Positions 41,066-50,656 of a stretch of 64,000 bases of DNA are shown one piece after another. Position 1 is the stretch's first letter, and every line of letters starts with the position of its first letter. Source of the stretch: Brevibacterium mcbrellneri ATCC 49030. Its GTDB lineage: Bacteria > Actinomycetota > Actinomycetes > Actinomycetales > Brevibacteriaceae. A program made the position numbers and the translations under genes. Under the pieces are notes generated by a model. It had not been told where the DNA came from. It was given only the letters and a program-made list of their open reading frames with translations, and searched no databases. Location of the stretch: NCBI RefSeq assembly GCF_000178455.1, contig NZ_ADNU01000012.1, positions 1 through 64,000 on the forward strand, in the 5' to 3' direction.

Positions 41066-42224
41066 ATGGCAAAGTGTTCCGTTCCATACGCTTTTCCGTA
41101 GAGTTCCGAAACGTACTGGTTTCCCTGCTGAGGAACTTCTTTCCGTTTACAGAGAATACGGGGTCATCCGCAAAAGCGACCGGGACGACAATTTCAACCG
41201 TCCGGGAAACTTAAATGATTACCAGTTAGTGAAGACTGGCGACTTAGTGCTCAACAAGATGAAGGCTTGGCAGGGGTCGCTAGGTATCTCACCCCACACT
41301 GGCATAGTTTCTCCTGCATACTTTGTCTACACACCTGTTTCTGACAACGATGAGAGTTTCCTTCACTACGCGCTTCGATGCCGGGATGCAGTTGATTACT
41401 ACGCAGCTCACTCCACTGGGATAAGGGTAAACCAGTGGGACGTCAGCCCTGAATGGTTGGACGCAATGCCGGTCCCCGTACCTGATCTCGCAACACAGCG
41501 TCGCATTGTTGATTATCTCGACAAGGAAATCAGCGAGATGAATGCACTGATCGAAGAAGTACAGAGATTGACAAAACTTGTAATCGCTCGTAGGGACGCG
41601 ACTGCAGGTAGCCTGCTCGCTGATTTGCCTGTGGCGCCAGTATCAATGTTTTGGAGAGTTATTGATTGTTTGCATATCACGGCGCCTTTCGTTGAGGTAG
41701 GCACCAACTTTCTGGTTAGTATCGAGCAACTCGGTCACAGAAACCTTGATCTAACAAGGGCGAACCGAACCGATGACGAAACCTTTTCTATCTTGCGAGT
41801 GGGCGACCGAAAACCGGCTCCAGGCGATGTGATCATGAGTCGCAACGCTAGCGTGGGAAAGTGCTCAATCGTACGAGAGACTGACCCGCCAATTGCTCTG
41901 GGCCAGGACGTAGTAATCTTCAAGAAAAATGACAAGCATGATTCACGTCTCCTGCTTCACTTTTTAGGTTCGGATGTTATTAAACGAACTATAGAAATGA
42001 GCACAGTGGGGTCTACATTAAAACGTATAAATGTTGGCACCATCAAGAAACTTCCTTACCCGGTAGCAACCCTCGAAAAGCAACGCGAGATCGCAGATGA
42101 ACTAGACCGTGAGTTCATGCGCATGGACTCGCTCATTGAGGAGTCCACACGCCTTATCGAGAACCTGAAAGCACACAAAACCGCACTTATCACTGAAGTC
42201 GTTACCGGGCGGAAAGAGGTCTGA
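41058..42224 (+). CDS. hsdS: Type I restriction-modification system, specificity subunit
   Basis: A 388-residue DNA-recognition subunit with two target recognition domains. Each is closed by a conserved helix: VPDLATQRRIVDYLDKEI (about 138-155) and VATLEKQREIADELDREF (about 335-352), which set the spacing of the bipartite site. ATG 41058 overlaps the hsdM end. The second recognition domain (about 41640-42050) appears richer in A/T than its neighbours, as often seen when such domains are exchanged. No inverted second hsdS copy is present, so there is no sign of a phase-variable shuffling locus. Confidence 0.9.
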   Translation: MTRWQSVPFHTLFRRVPKRTGFPAEELLSVYREYGVIRKSDRDDNFNRPGNLNDYQLVKTGDLVLNKMKAWQGSLGISPHTGIVSPAYFVYTPVSDNDESFLHYALRCRDAVDYYAAHSTGIRVNQWDVSPEWLDAMPVPVPDLATQRRIVDYLDKEISEMNALIEEVQRLTKLVIARRDATAGSLLADLPVAPVSMFWRVIDCLHITAPFVEVGTNFLVSIEQLGHRNLDLTRANRTDDETFSILRVGDRKPAPGDVIMSRNASVGKCSIVRETDPPIALGQDVVIFKKNDKHDSRLLLHFLGSDVIKRTIEMSTVGSTLKRINVGTIKKLPYPVATLEKQREIADELDREFMRMDSLIEESTRLIENLKAHKTALITEVVTGRKEV

Positions 42225-42225
42225 A

Positions 42226-45200
42226 ATGGTCAATCCGATTCTTGAGGAAGCGATGGAGCTAACCATTTGCCGGTCCCTGAACTCTCAAGGCTGGATCTGG
42301 AACGAAGGCGCTAACGACGTTGGGTTCGACCCTGAGCTCGGGCTGTTCCCAGAAGACGTGTTGCACTGGTTGAAGACCCAGCACCCAGAGCAATACGAAC
42401 GTGCAATCCCACCCACTGCCAATGACACCGAACGCCAGTCCCGTGAACGCAAACTCCTCACTCGTCTGACAAAAGAACTCGACTACACGCCGATCCTTGA
42501 CGGCATCACCAAAAAGGTCAACGGCGGACTCCTAGGCACTCTGCGCGACGGTTTCTCGTTTACCCAAGCCGACCTCGGCACCGTGAACTTCCCAGACATG
42601 GCAGGGTTCTTTCCATACGATCCCGCGAAAACAGATGTGACCGAGAAAGCCACATACAACCGCTTACGAGTGCTCCAACAAGTCCACTTCGAAAAAGGTG
42701 ACGGGGGCGAAATTGACCTGGTTCTCCTGGTTAACGGTATCCCCGTCATCACAATGGAACTGAAAACGGACAACACCCAGTCCATTGAAGATGCAGTCCT
42801 CCAATACAAACACGACCGCAAGCCACACCGGTCCAAACGACCACTACTCAACCCCGGACGCTGCCTCGTCCACTTTGCCGTGTCCTCCCGAGAAGTCATG
42901 ATGACCACGGAACTCAATGGTGCCAACACCGTATTCCTTCCGTTTAACCAAGGAACCGAAGACGGGCGAGCCGGTAACCCAGACAACCCCAACGGTTACA
43001 ACGTGGCCTACCTGTGGGAGTGGGTGTGCTCACCGGATCTGCTTTTGCGCATCCTCAAGGACTACGCCCTGTGGGAACCCTCAACTAAAGGCAACGAAGG
43101 ACGCCTGATCTTCCCTCGCTTTCACCAACTGCGCTCAGTGGAGCGAGTCACCAGCGACGTTGCAGTCAACGGAACCGGCAGGCGCTACCTCATCCAGCAC
43201 TCGGCCGGATCCGGCAAGACCAAAACGATTGCGTGGATGGCACACCGCGCCAACAAGATGATCCATAATGACGGCACGAAACTGTTTGACTGCGTCATCG
43301 TGGTCACCGACCGTACCGTGCTCGATAAAAACGTGGCAGACGGGCTTTCATTACTTCAAGCATCCGAGGGCATGGTCATCAATATCACCAACGATGACAC
43401 CTCCAAGTCCGACATGCTGAACCACTACCTCACCCAAGGCAAACGCATTCTGTCCTGCACGCTGCAGACCTTCCCTGCACTGGCACAAACGATCGACCGT
43501 TCGCCTAAACTGCGAAACCGTCGCTGGCTTGTCATCATCGATGAAGCACACTCCTCACAGCACGGCAAGGCCTCGCGCACACTGCTGGAAACACTTTCAG
43601 ATACGCCTGATGAAATCGCAGAAGCAGCGTCACGCGCGGCCGCTGATATAGAAGGTGGCGAAGATACCTACGCAGGGGAGGAGTCGCACAACGAAACACC
43701 CACCACCACATCGGCGGCAAGCCTCACTCGCGCCGAAAAGGATCGCTTGCAACAGCAGCGTGACTCCGCTGTAGCTCGCTCCTCCAACGTCACTATTGTG
43801 GCTCTGACCGCCACCCCCAAAGCGAAGACGCTCGCTGTCTTCGGAGAACCCTCACCGGACAACCCGGAAAAACGAGTGGCATTCGACCTGTACTCCATGG
43901 CGCAGGCAATCGATGAGAACTTCATTCTGGACGTGCTTCACAACTACATATCACTCTCGCTCTACGCAAAAATTGAAGACAAACTTGGTAGAGAAGACGA
44001 AGTGGTCCTTGGGGAAGCAAAATCTGCGCTCAAAAAGTTTGTCCGCTCACATGAAAAAACGATCCGTTCAAAAGCAGAAGTAGCCGTTGAGCACTTCAAC
44101 AACAACGTACGCAACCTGCTTGGCTCAACAGCGAAAGCAATGGTGGTCTGCGACGACCGCATGAGTGCCTACACCTGGTTCAGAGCAGTCCAGGATGTGA
44201 TTAAGTCCAACGTCAAGTACCAAGGATTAGAAGCACTTGTGGCGTTTTCTGGCTCACTCGATGTGTCTAAGGATGAAGACATTGAAGAGTTCGTCACGGA
44301 ATCCTCCCTCAACAACGAGAACGCGCCTGAAGGTAAGCGCCGGATGGAAACCACCAAGATGTTTGACGGAGATTCGTATAAGTTCCTCATCGTGGCAAAC
44401 AAGTACCAAACAGGTTTCGATGAGCCTCGGCTGTCTGCCATGTACGTGGACAAACCGCTATCCGGCGTTCTAGCGGTGCAGACGCTTTCACGTTTGAACA
44501 GGACACTGCCGTCCAAGAACAAGTCCAAAACGTTCGTGGTCGACTTTATTAACGACCCCGAATCGATTCTGCAAGCTTTCCAACCTTACTACTCACAGGC
44601 CTCCATCGACACCGATGTGGACCCGGACGTGCTCACTGATCTCGCACGAGTACTGGACACGTCTCAGTTCTACGACATTGAAGAGATGGAAGCCCTAGCC
44701 AACGTGGTCATGGACCCAGACGTAGATGTGAAGAAAAAAGACTCCTTGATCCGGGTCGGAATTGACCCTATTGTCACCCGCTGGGCCGACTTCTACACCG
44801 AAGCAGTGGTGAGTGGCAATAAGGACAACGAGGCCGTAGCGACGGACTTCCGTGCAAACCTGAAAAAATACGTCCACGCGTGGGACTTCCTCAGCCAGTT
44901 CATCGACTTCCAGGACGTCACGCTACACAAACGTGCCGTTTTTGCGGACCTCCTGGAGCGTAACCTCAAACTTGGTAAGAAAACGCGCGAAGAGGATTAC
45001 GTCACTGGGGTTGACGTGGTGAAATCTGCAGTGACAGGTGATGTGGAAAAAGGGACGAAACTCGAGTTGAAAATCGAGGACGCGCAGACTCCGCTACCCG
45101 TTCCTGGTTTTGACGGGCGCATCTCATCAGGTGGCGCCTCCGATCCCTTGCAAGGAGCATTCCGCAAAGCAGTAGAGGAAGTCAACGAGTTGTTTTCTGC

Positions 45201-45765
45201 AGCGGGAATTGACATGTCGAACTCCGCGAACACCCGCATGGTCCACGCAGTGTGGGAAGCACTGGCAAATGACGAAGAAGTGGAGATGCTCGCAACCAAG
45301 AACCCACAAGACACCCTGGCCAAGTCTTCGAGACTGCGTGAAAAAGTACTGTCCGCAATTCTGGGCGCGGGTACTCAACATGAGAAGTTCACTAACCTTA
45401 TGCTCGGAGGCGACGATGCACTGAACGTGCTGACTGCTGCCATGTCACGCTTAGCCGTTGCTGCAATGGAAGACAAAGTACGCGGGATCAAAGTTCCTGA
45501 CAACGCTCTGGTCAGAGAAATCGAGGAAGGCTCAGAAGAGTCACCGGCTACGCGTCGTGTCGAAGAACTACTCGATGTGATGCGCATGCACGCCGGAAGC
45601 AACCGCGTTGAAGCGCACTTAGCGCGAGTGCTGGACGACGCGCTGGTGAAGCGTGGAAACTCCAACGTGTTCGAGACTCTACGCGCTGAGTTCTTGAAAC
45701 ACTCACTACCTGTGGACGGGGAGCTTTACCAAGGTGTAGTGATGTACGCGGTTAAGCGCTATTAA
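42226..45765 (+). CDS. hsdR: Type I restriction-modification system, endonuclease subunit
   Basis: A 1,179-residue restriction and translocation subunit. The N-terminal nuclease shows GGEIDLVLLVNGIPVITMEL with ELK (about 160-180). The SF2 motor has Walker A HSAGSGKTKTIAWMAH (about 324-339), DEAH-box IDEAHSSQHG (about 439-448), VALTATPKAKT (about 525) and FLIVANKYQTGFDEP. The C-terminus is helical. It starts one base after hsdS. The system looks complete and intact. Confidence 0.95.
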   Translation: MVNPILEEAMELTICRSLNSQGWIWNEGANDVGFDPELGLFPEDVLHWLKTQHPEQYERAIPPTANDTERQSRERKLLTRLTKELDYTPILDGITKKVNGGLLGTLRDGFSFTQADLGTVNFPDMAGFFPYDPAKTDVTEKATYNRLRVLQQVHFEKGDGGEIDLVLLVNGIPVITMELKTDNTQSIEDAVLQYKHDRKPHRSKRPLLNPGRCLVHFAVSSREVMMTTELNGANTVFLPFNQGTEDGRAGNPDNPNGYNVAYLWEWVCSPDLLLRILKDYALWEPSTKGNEGRLIFPRFHQLRSVERVTSDVAVNGTGRRYLIQHSAGSGKTKTIAWMAHRANKMIHNDGTKLFDCVIVVTDRTVLDKNVADGLSLLQASEGMVINITNDDTSKSDMLNHYLTQGKRILSCTLQTFPALAQTIDRSPKLRNRRWLVIIDEAHSSQHGKASRTLLETLSDTPDEIAEAASRAAADIEGGEDTYAGEESHNETPTTTSAASLTRAEKDRLQQQRDSAVARSSNVTIVALTATPKAKTLAVFGEPSPDNPEKRVAFDLYSMAQAIDENFILDVLHNYISLSLYAKIEDKLGREDEVVLGEAKSALKKFVRSHEKTIRSKAEVAVEHFNNNVRNLLGSTAKAMVVCDDRMSAYTWFRAVQDVIKSNVKYQGLEALVAFSGSLDVSKDEDIEEFVTESSLNNENAPEGKRRMETTKMFDGDSYKFLIVANKYQTGFDEPRLSAMYVDKPLSGVLAVQTLSRLNRTLPSKNKSKTFVVDFINDPESILQAFQPYYSQASIDTDVDPDVLTDLARVLDTSQFYDIEEMEALANVVMDPDVDVKKKDSLIRVGIDPIVTRWADFYTEAVVSGNKDNEAVATDFRANLKKYVHAWDFLSQFIDFQDVTLHKRAVFADLLERNLKLGKKTREEDYVTGVDVVKSAVTGDVEKGTKLELKIEDAQTPLPVPGFDGRISSGGASDPLQGAFRKAVEEVNELFSAAGIDMSNSANTRMVHAVWEALANDEEVEMLATKNPQDTLAKSSRLREKVLSAILGAGTQHEKFTNLMLGGDDALNVLTAAMSRLAVAAMEDKVRGIKVPDNALVREIEEGSEESPATRRVEELLDVMRMHAGSNRVEAHLARVLDDALVKRGNSNVFETLRAEFLKHSLPVDGELYQGVVMYAVKRY

Positions 45766-45771
45766 GAAGTT

Positions 45772-45786
45772 GCGGGCTTTCGCATG
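45772..45786 (+). repeat. Right 15-bp direct repeat flanking the type I restriction cassette
   Basis: GCGGGCTTTCGCATG, six bases after the hsdR stop and identical to 38925-38939. No complementary 5' arm is present here, so it is not itself a terminator hairpin. Confidence 0.65.
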
Positions 45787-45841
45787 TCCTGCGAGAACTA
45801 AGACTATAGTGGCACACATCGAGAATCCCCCGGGAGTTAGC

Positions 45842-46318
45842 ATGGCTCAATCTCACTTCATAGTCCGCATGACACAGAACGATTGGTCCCGCGTGCGTGC
45901 AATTCGTCTCGCATCGCTCAAAGATGCCCCGGCAGCTTTTGGTGGGTCATACGAGCGCGAATCTCAAGTAGATGAAGCAAAATGGCGGGAACGCGTCGAA
46001 ACAGCCACCACCTTCATGTGTGTAAAGCAGGGACACGACATCGGATTCGCAACGTTTGCGGTAAGAGACGGTTGCGCCGACCTCGGCGGCACGTGGGTAC
46101 ACCCTGCACACCGAGGCCACGGTGCCGTGGACGCGCTGATAAATGCGGTTTTCACTGAAGCCCAACGCGCGGGATACGCGGAAATCCGGCTGAGGGTGTT
46201 TGAAGAAAATCAACGGGCGATTGGCGCGTACCTTCGCTTAGGTTTCCGTATGACAGGCGAAATCGACCGTCTACCCGATGGCCGTGAAGCCTTATACATG
46301 GTTCACACATTCGGCTGA
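45842..46318 (+). CDS. GNAT-family N-acetyltransferase
   Basis: A 158-residue acetyltransferase. The acetyl-CoA-binding region is ADLGGTWVHPAHRGHGAVDALI (motif A R-G-x-G in HRGHGAVD, about 86-93), and motif B follows in RLRVFEENQRAIGAYLRLGF. Substrate unknown. ATG 45842 is preceded by GGGAG; a longer frame from 45770 would run into the direct repeat and is rejected. The gene is the first chromosomal gene to the right of the restriction cassette. Confidence 0.82.
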   Translation: MAQSHFIVRMTQNDWSRVRAIRLASLKDAPAAFGGSYERESQVDEAKWRERVETATTFMCVKQGHDIGFATFAVRDGCADLGGTWVHPAHRGHGAVDALINAVFTEAQRAGYAEIRLRVFEENQRAIGAYLRLGFRMTGEIDRLPDGREALYMVHTFG

Positions 46319-46354
46319 ATTTCTTTACTGAAATAAACGGCTATTGTGAATGAC

Positions 46355-47489
46355 ATGACTGCAAATGAACTACCTCGCCCAGACGTCGACCCCGGTGGCC
46401 TCCTCGAATACTCAGTCGTGTTCACCGACCGGTCACTCAACCACATGTCCAAACGCTTTGTGAACGTCATGCAGGAAACCCTGCACATTCTGCGTTCCAC
46501 GTACAACGCTCACACGGCAACGATCGTCCCTGGCGGTGGTTCATACGGCATGGAATCCGTTGCTCGCCAGTTCGCCAACAACAAAAACGTTCTGGTTGTG
46601 CGCAACGGTCTCTTCTCCTACCGATAGGTCACAAATCTTTGACACCGGCAACATCCCAGCCCGCCACGATGTCCTCAAAGCACAACACGTAGGCAACCAC
46701 CAGTTCGTGCCAGCACCCATCGACCAGGTGGTAGCTCACATCAAAGACACTAAACCAGACCTGGTTTTCGCACCTCACGTCGAAACCGCTGCAGGCATGG
46801 TTCTGCCCGACGACTACGTGCGCGCCCTGGCTGACGCAACACACAGCGTAGGCGGACTGTTTGTCCTTGACTGCGTGGCCTCCGGTCCGCTGTGGATCAA
46901 CATGGAAGAAGCTGGCGTAGACATCCTTGTCAGTGCACCCCAAAAAGGTTGGAGTGGCTCACCAGCATGCGGGTATGTCATGTTCTCAGAAACCGCGCGC
47001 GAACGCCTCGATTCCACCGAAACCTCGAGCTTCGCACTGGATCTGAAGAAGTGGACCAACATCTGTGACGGCTACGTCACCGGAGCACACGGCTACCACG
47101 CCACCATGCCCACCGACACCATCCAGCACAACCTGGGCCTCATGAAAGAAGCCGTGGACACCGGACTGGACGTTCTACGCGAACGCCAGAACGACCTCGG
47201 GACGCGGATCCGTGAAGCACTTACCGAACGTGGTTTCACCTCCGTTGTCGCACCTGGGTTCGAATCCCCAACCGTGGTGGTTGTCAACACCGACCGCGAC
47301 GACATCGTGCCTGCTTTTGCACGCGCTGGCGTGCAGGTTGCCGGGGGAGTGCCACTGCAGGTGGACGAACCAGCAGACATGAAGACGTTCCGAATTGGCC
47401 TGTTCGGCCTAGACAAATGGGCTGACGTCGACGCGACAGTAGAACGATTCACCACAGCACTCGACGCTGTGCTGGCCGAAAACCAGTAA
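46355..47489 (+). pseudogene. Class V aminotransferase (alanine-glyoxylate type), interrupted by one frameshift
   Basis: The first frame (from ATG 46355; TATTGT -10 about 8 nt upstream suggests leaderless start) gives about 90 residues ending in NGLFSYR and TAG at 46625-46627. The next frame continues immediately with SQIFDTGNIPARHDVL and runs to 47489. Together they give a full-length PLP enzyme of fold type I: PGGGSYGMESVARQF, VLDCVASGPLW, and the PLP-lysine segment SAPQKGWSGSPACG. One extra base at the junction (TAGG where TGG would restore the frame) explains the break. It could be mutation, sequence error or, less likely, programmed +1 shifting. Confidence 0.8.
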
Positions 47490-47504
47490 CCACAAAACAA
47501 GCCG

Positions 47505-47548
47505 GGGCCGGCCTCAACCGGGGTAACCACCCCAACTAAGGCCAGCCC
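47505..47548. terminator. Bidirectional hairpin between convergent aminotransferase genes
   Basis: Nested stems: GGGC and GGCCT (47505-47514) pair with AGGCC and GCCC (47539-47548), and GGGGT pairs with ACCCC inside. No T tract. Confidence 0.55.
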
Positions 47549-47555
47549 TCGCCAC

Positions 47556-48782
47556 CTACTTCAACGCGTCCATGTTCTGCGCGAGGCGGTCAATGCGAGT
47601 GGCCACCTCGCGCATTTCGTCTTCCGTTTTACAAAACGACAGACGCAACGCGTGCTCCAAACGTTGCGCCACCGGGGAACCTGCCCGGCACAAACGATTC
47701 ACCGGAATCCCCGTGAACCCAAACTCGGTGGTGAGAAGCTCATTCAACGCGTGCGAATCACGTGTGGTGACCTCAGCGAAATCCACCACAGTGAAATAAC
47801 CGGCAGCCGGAACATTGAACGTAATCCCGGGCACGCGCTCCAAAGACTCCATGAGGACATCCCGGCACCGCTTCAACGCGTCACGGTTCTGATCAGCGAA
47901 ATCCTCATGCTCGTTGAGCGCCCGCGCGATTGCCGGCTGAAGTGGCGTGCCTGAGGTGTATGAGAAGAACTGCTTAAGCGCCTGAATCTGCTGCCGAACC
48001 TGCGGGTGCGCCACGAGCCAGCCGATCTTCCACCCGGTCACATTGAACGTTTTACCAGCAGACGACACCGTGACAATCCGGTGTGAATCCGGGAACAGCG
48101 CCGCCACCGACACGTGCTCAGCTGGGTCAAACACCAGGTATTCGTACACTTCGTCGGTAATGAGCCACGCGTCTGCGTCCTCACACGCCTGGAACACCCG
48201 GACCAGGTCGTCCCGGCCCAACACCATTCCCGTGGGATTGTGTGGCGTGTTTAGCAAGACCGCATCTGCAGAGCTCACCGCAGCGTCAAACGCGTCCCAG
48301 TCCGGCTGCCACACCGCCCCGTCGAAGACCAGCGGAACGGTCTCCAGCCGCGCCCCGGCCATCTCACACGCCGCCGCGTAAGAGTCGTAGAACGGTTCGA
48401 AGGTCAGCAAAACGCCGCCAGCGGGCACCAGCGTCATAATCGCCGAGGTGAGAGCCTCCGTGGCACCCACCGTCACCAATACATGGTCCCGGGTAACAGC
48501 GTGGTTGTACCGGCGGGAACGCTGAGCCACGATCGCGTCAAGCAGTTCCGGCACCCCGGTTGGCGGTGCGTACTGGTTCATGCCGGCTCGCATGAAGTGA
48601 GCGACGTCGTCGATGAGGAAGTCAGGGGTAGGACTCGAGGGTGCCCCTTGCCCCAGGTTAATCGCACCGTGCTGCGCGGCCAATGTGCTCATCTCGCCAA
48701 ACACCGTGCCGCGGATATTACCCTGGGCGTCCAGAAGCCCCGCTGCTTCACTCACCCGGTAAGGCAGTGTCTGTTCGTTCAC
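47556..48782 (-). CDS. Class I/II PLP-dependent aminotransferase
   Basis: A 408-residue fold-type I aminotransferase. Family landmarks are INLGQGAPSSPTPDFL (about 41-56), VTVGATEAL, LNTPHNPTGMVL (about 177-188), LITDEVYEYLVFD and the PLP-lysine block VSSAGKTFNVTGWKIGWL (Lys about 246). The sequence resembles methionine/kynurenine or N-succinyldiaminopimelate (DapC-like) aminotransferases; substrate cannot be decided. It starts within the last four bases of hisN and so is coupled to it. Confidence 0.85.
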   Translation of the reverse strand: MNEQTLPYRVSEAAGLLDAQGNIRGTVFGEMSTLAAQHGAINLGQGAPSSPTPDFLIDDVAHFMRAGMNQYAPPTGVPELLDAIVAQRSRRYNHAVTRDHVLVTVGATEALTSAIMTLVPAGGVLLTFEPFYDSYAAACEMAGARLETVPLVFDGAVWQPDWDAFDAAVSSADAVLLNTPHNPTGMVLGRDDLVRVFQACEDADAWLITDEVYEYLVFDPAEHVSVAALFPDSHRIVTVSSAGKTFNVTGWKIGWLVAHPQVRQQIQALKQFFSYTSGTPLQPAIARALNEHEDFADQNRDALKRCRDVLMESLERVPGITFNVPAAGYFTVVDFAEVTTRDSHALNELLTTEFGFTGIPVNRLCRAGSPVAQRLEHALRLSFCKTEDEMREVATRIDRLAQNMDALK

Positions 48783-49552
48783 GAAAGCAACTCCAGTGCG
48801 CTACTGTGCACGAGCCCGTTAGAGGCGAGCGCATTGCCGTCAAACGGGCCGGTCTTTCCGTTGAGGCTGGTGAACGTGCCACCGGCCTCGGTGACAACGG
48901 GAACCAGGGCGCCCATGTCGTAGATTTCGAGTTCCGGTTCAGCTGCGATGTCTACCGCGCCTTCAGCGACCAACATATATGACCAGAAGTCCCCGTATGC
49001 GCGGGTTCGCCACACGGTGTCACACAATTCAAGCAGGGCGTCACGTTTGCCCAAGTCTTTCCACCCGCCCAGGGACGCATACGAAAACGACGCGTCTTCC
49101 AGCTTTGACACCTGTGACACGTGAATCTGAACTGGTTCTGGGTCGTGTGCCACTGTGGTCCAAGCGCCTTCTCCCTTGCTTGCCCACCACCTGCGGTTCA
49201 TCGCAGGGGCGCTCACAACGCCAAGAAGGGGAGTTTCACCGTCATAAAGCGAGATCAGGGTCGCGTACACCGGCACTCCTCGAACAAAGTTTTTCGTCCC
49301 GTCGATAGGGTCGATGATCCATTGGCGGGTGCCTGTGCCGGTGGTGGGTTCGAACTCTTCGCCCACGATCGCATCATCAGGAGCGTGGAGTGCGAGCAAC
49401 TCACGGAGTTTCTCTTCAACCGCGCGGTCCACTGTGGTTACCGGTGTCATGTCGGGTTTTGTGTCCACGGTGAAGTCGCGGTTATAAAACGAGTCGAGTG
49501 TCAGGTGATCTGCCGCGTCGGCAAGAGCGATCGCAAGATCAAGGTCTTTCAC
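48779..49552 (-). CDS. hisN: Inositol-monophosphatase-family histidinol-phosphatase
   Basis: A 257-residue Mg-dependent phosphatase, probably the HisN that completes histidinol synthesis in actinobacteria. Metal motifs are IVGEEFEP (about 62-69), WIIDPIDGTKNFVRGVP (about 79-95) and EIYDMGALVPVV (about 210-221). The order aroA, rsgA, hisN on one strand is common in actinobacteria and supports HisN over inositol monophosphatase or CysQ. An 87-bp gap separates it from rsgA. Confidence 0.85.
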   Translation of the reverse strand: MKDLDLAIALADAADHLTLDSFYNRDFTVDTKPDMTPVTTVDRAVEEKLRELLALHAPDDAIVGEEFEPTTGTGTRQWIIDPIDGTKNFVRGVPVYATLISLYDGETPLLGVVSAPAMNRRWWASKGEGAWTTVAHDPEPVQIHVSQVSKLEDASFSYASLGGWKDLGKRDALLELCDTVWRTRAYGDFWSYMLVAEGAVDIAAEPELEIYDMGALVPVVTEAGGTFTSLNGKTGPFDGNALASNGLVHSSALELLS

Positions 49553-49639
49553 GGGTCCTCCACGTGGTGCGGTGGCCTCAACACCAAAGCCAGCATCGAG
49601 CTAACACAGCGCAAATGCTGTTCCAGCGCCAACACAACG

Positions 49640-50656
49640 TCAGTACTGTGGTGCAGAAGCCAGGTTTGTCAGTAGCCGTCTGAGCGAGTTGAGCCGGTCG
49701 GGGCCTGCATCTCCAGCTTTACCATTTGTAACCCATGCGTCGAGCGCGCAACCGGGGGAGTCCTTAGTGTGAGAACAGCCGCGGGGACATTCAGCGGTCG
49801 CAGGGACCAGCTCTTCGAACGCGCTCAGAACAGTTTCTGGGGTGACGTGGGCAAGACCAAAACTGCGCACACCAGGGGTGTCAATGAGCCAGCCGCCGTC
49901 AGGAAGTTCGACTCCCAGCGCCGATGAAGATGTGTGCCGACCCCGACCCGTCACCTCGTTGACGGAACCGGTCGCGCGACTTACATGAGGAACAAGCGCG
50001 TTCATCAACGTTGACTTGCCAACTCCTGAGTGCCCCACCAGCACGCTGACGTGACCGTCCAAAAGTCCACGCAGCTGATCCACGCGCGGATGCCCATGAT
50101 CGTCAAACCCGCACTCAACAATCTGCACGCCACTGTGAGCGAAGCGTTCGCGCAACGCGTCAGCCGGCTTCAAATCAAGTTTGGTAATCGCCAGAATGGG
50201 AGTGATTCCCGCGTCAAAAGCGGCAATGAGCGTGCGGTCAATGAGCCCTTCCGAGGGGTTCGGGTCCGCAGTCGCCGTCACGATCACCAGTTGATCGGCG
50301 TTGGCTACCAAGACCCGCTCGGTGAGGTCGGTGTCATCGGCTGTGCGCCGCAAAACCGTGGAGCGGGGTTCAATCTCCACAATCCGCGCCAAGGTTCCTT
50401 CCGCGCCCGAGGTGTCACCCACCACCCGCACCCTGTCGCCGGGGACTATGGGGCGGCGACGGAGGTGGGAGGCTCGCACTCCTGTTACGCGGGTGCCGTC
50501 GGGCAGGGCGAGGCGGTAACGACCTCGGTCGACAGAAAATACGAACCCCACCAGTGCGTCAGAATAATCTGGGCGGTCCTTAGTGCGGGGCCGGGACCCA
50601 CGACGGTTGGGGCGCGGCCGGTAGTCCTCTTCTGTGAAGTGAGAGTACCGACTCAC
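49640..50656 (-). CDS. rsgA: Ribosome small-subunit-dependent GTPase A
   Basis: A 338-residue circularly permuted GTPase that acts in late 30S maturation. An OB-like N-domain (about 35-100) precedes the G domain: ITKLD (G4), VLVGHSGVGKSTLMNALV (G1, after G4 because of permutation), GRGRHTSSSA (G2) and DTPGVRSFGL (G3). The C-terminal zinc site is CPRGCSHTKDSPGCAL with Cys-His-Cys ligands. Start GTG 50656 overlaps the aroA stop by four bases. Confidence 0.95.
   Translation of the reverse strand: MSRYSHFTEEDYRPRPNRRGSRPRTKDRPDYSDALVGFVFSVDRGRYRLALPDGTRVTGVRASHLRRRPIVPGDRVRVVGDTSGAEGTLARIVEIEPRSTVLRRTADDTDLTERVLVANADQLVIVTATADPNPSEGLIDRTLIAAFDAGITPILAITKLDLKPADALRERFAHSGVQIVECGFDDHGHPRVDQLRGLLDGHVSVLVGHSGVGKSTLMNALVPHVSRATGSVNEVTGRGRHTSSSALGVELPDGGWLIDTPGVRSFGLAHVTPETVLSAFEELVPATAECPRGCSHTKDSPGCALDAWVTNGKAGDAGPDRLNSLRRLLTNLASAPQY

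Noticed and set aside
41058-42224. Phase-variable hsdS locus
   Set aside because: There is no second hsdS fragment, inverted repeat pair or recombinase near the gene, and no simple-sequence tract in it.
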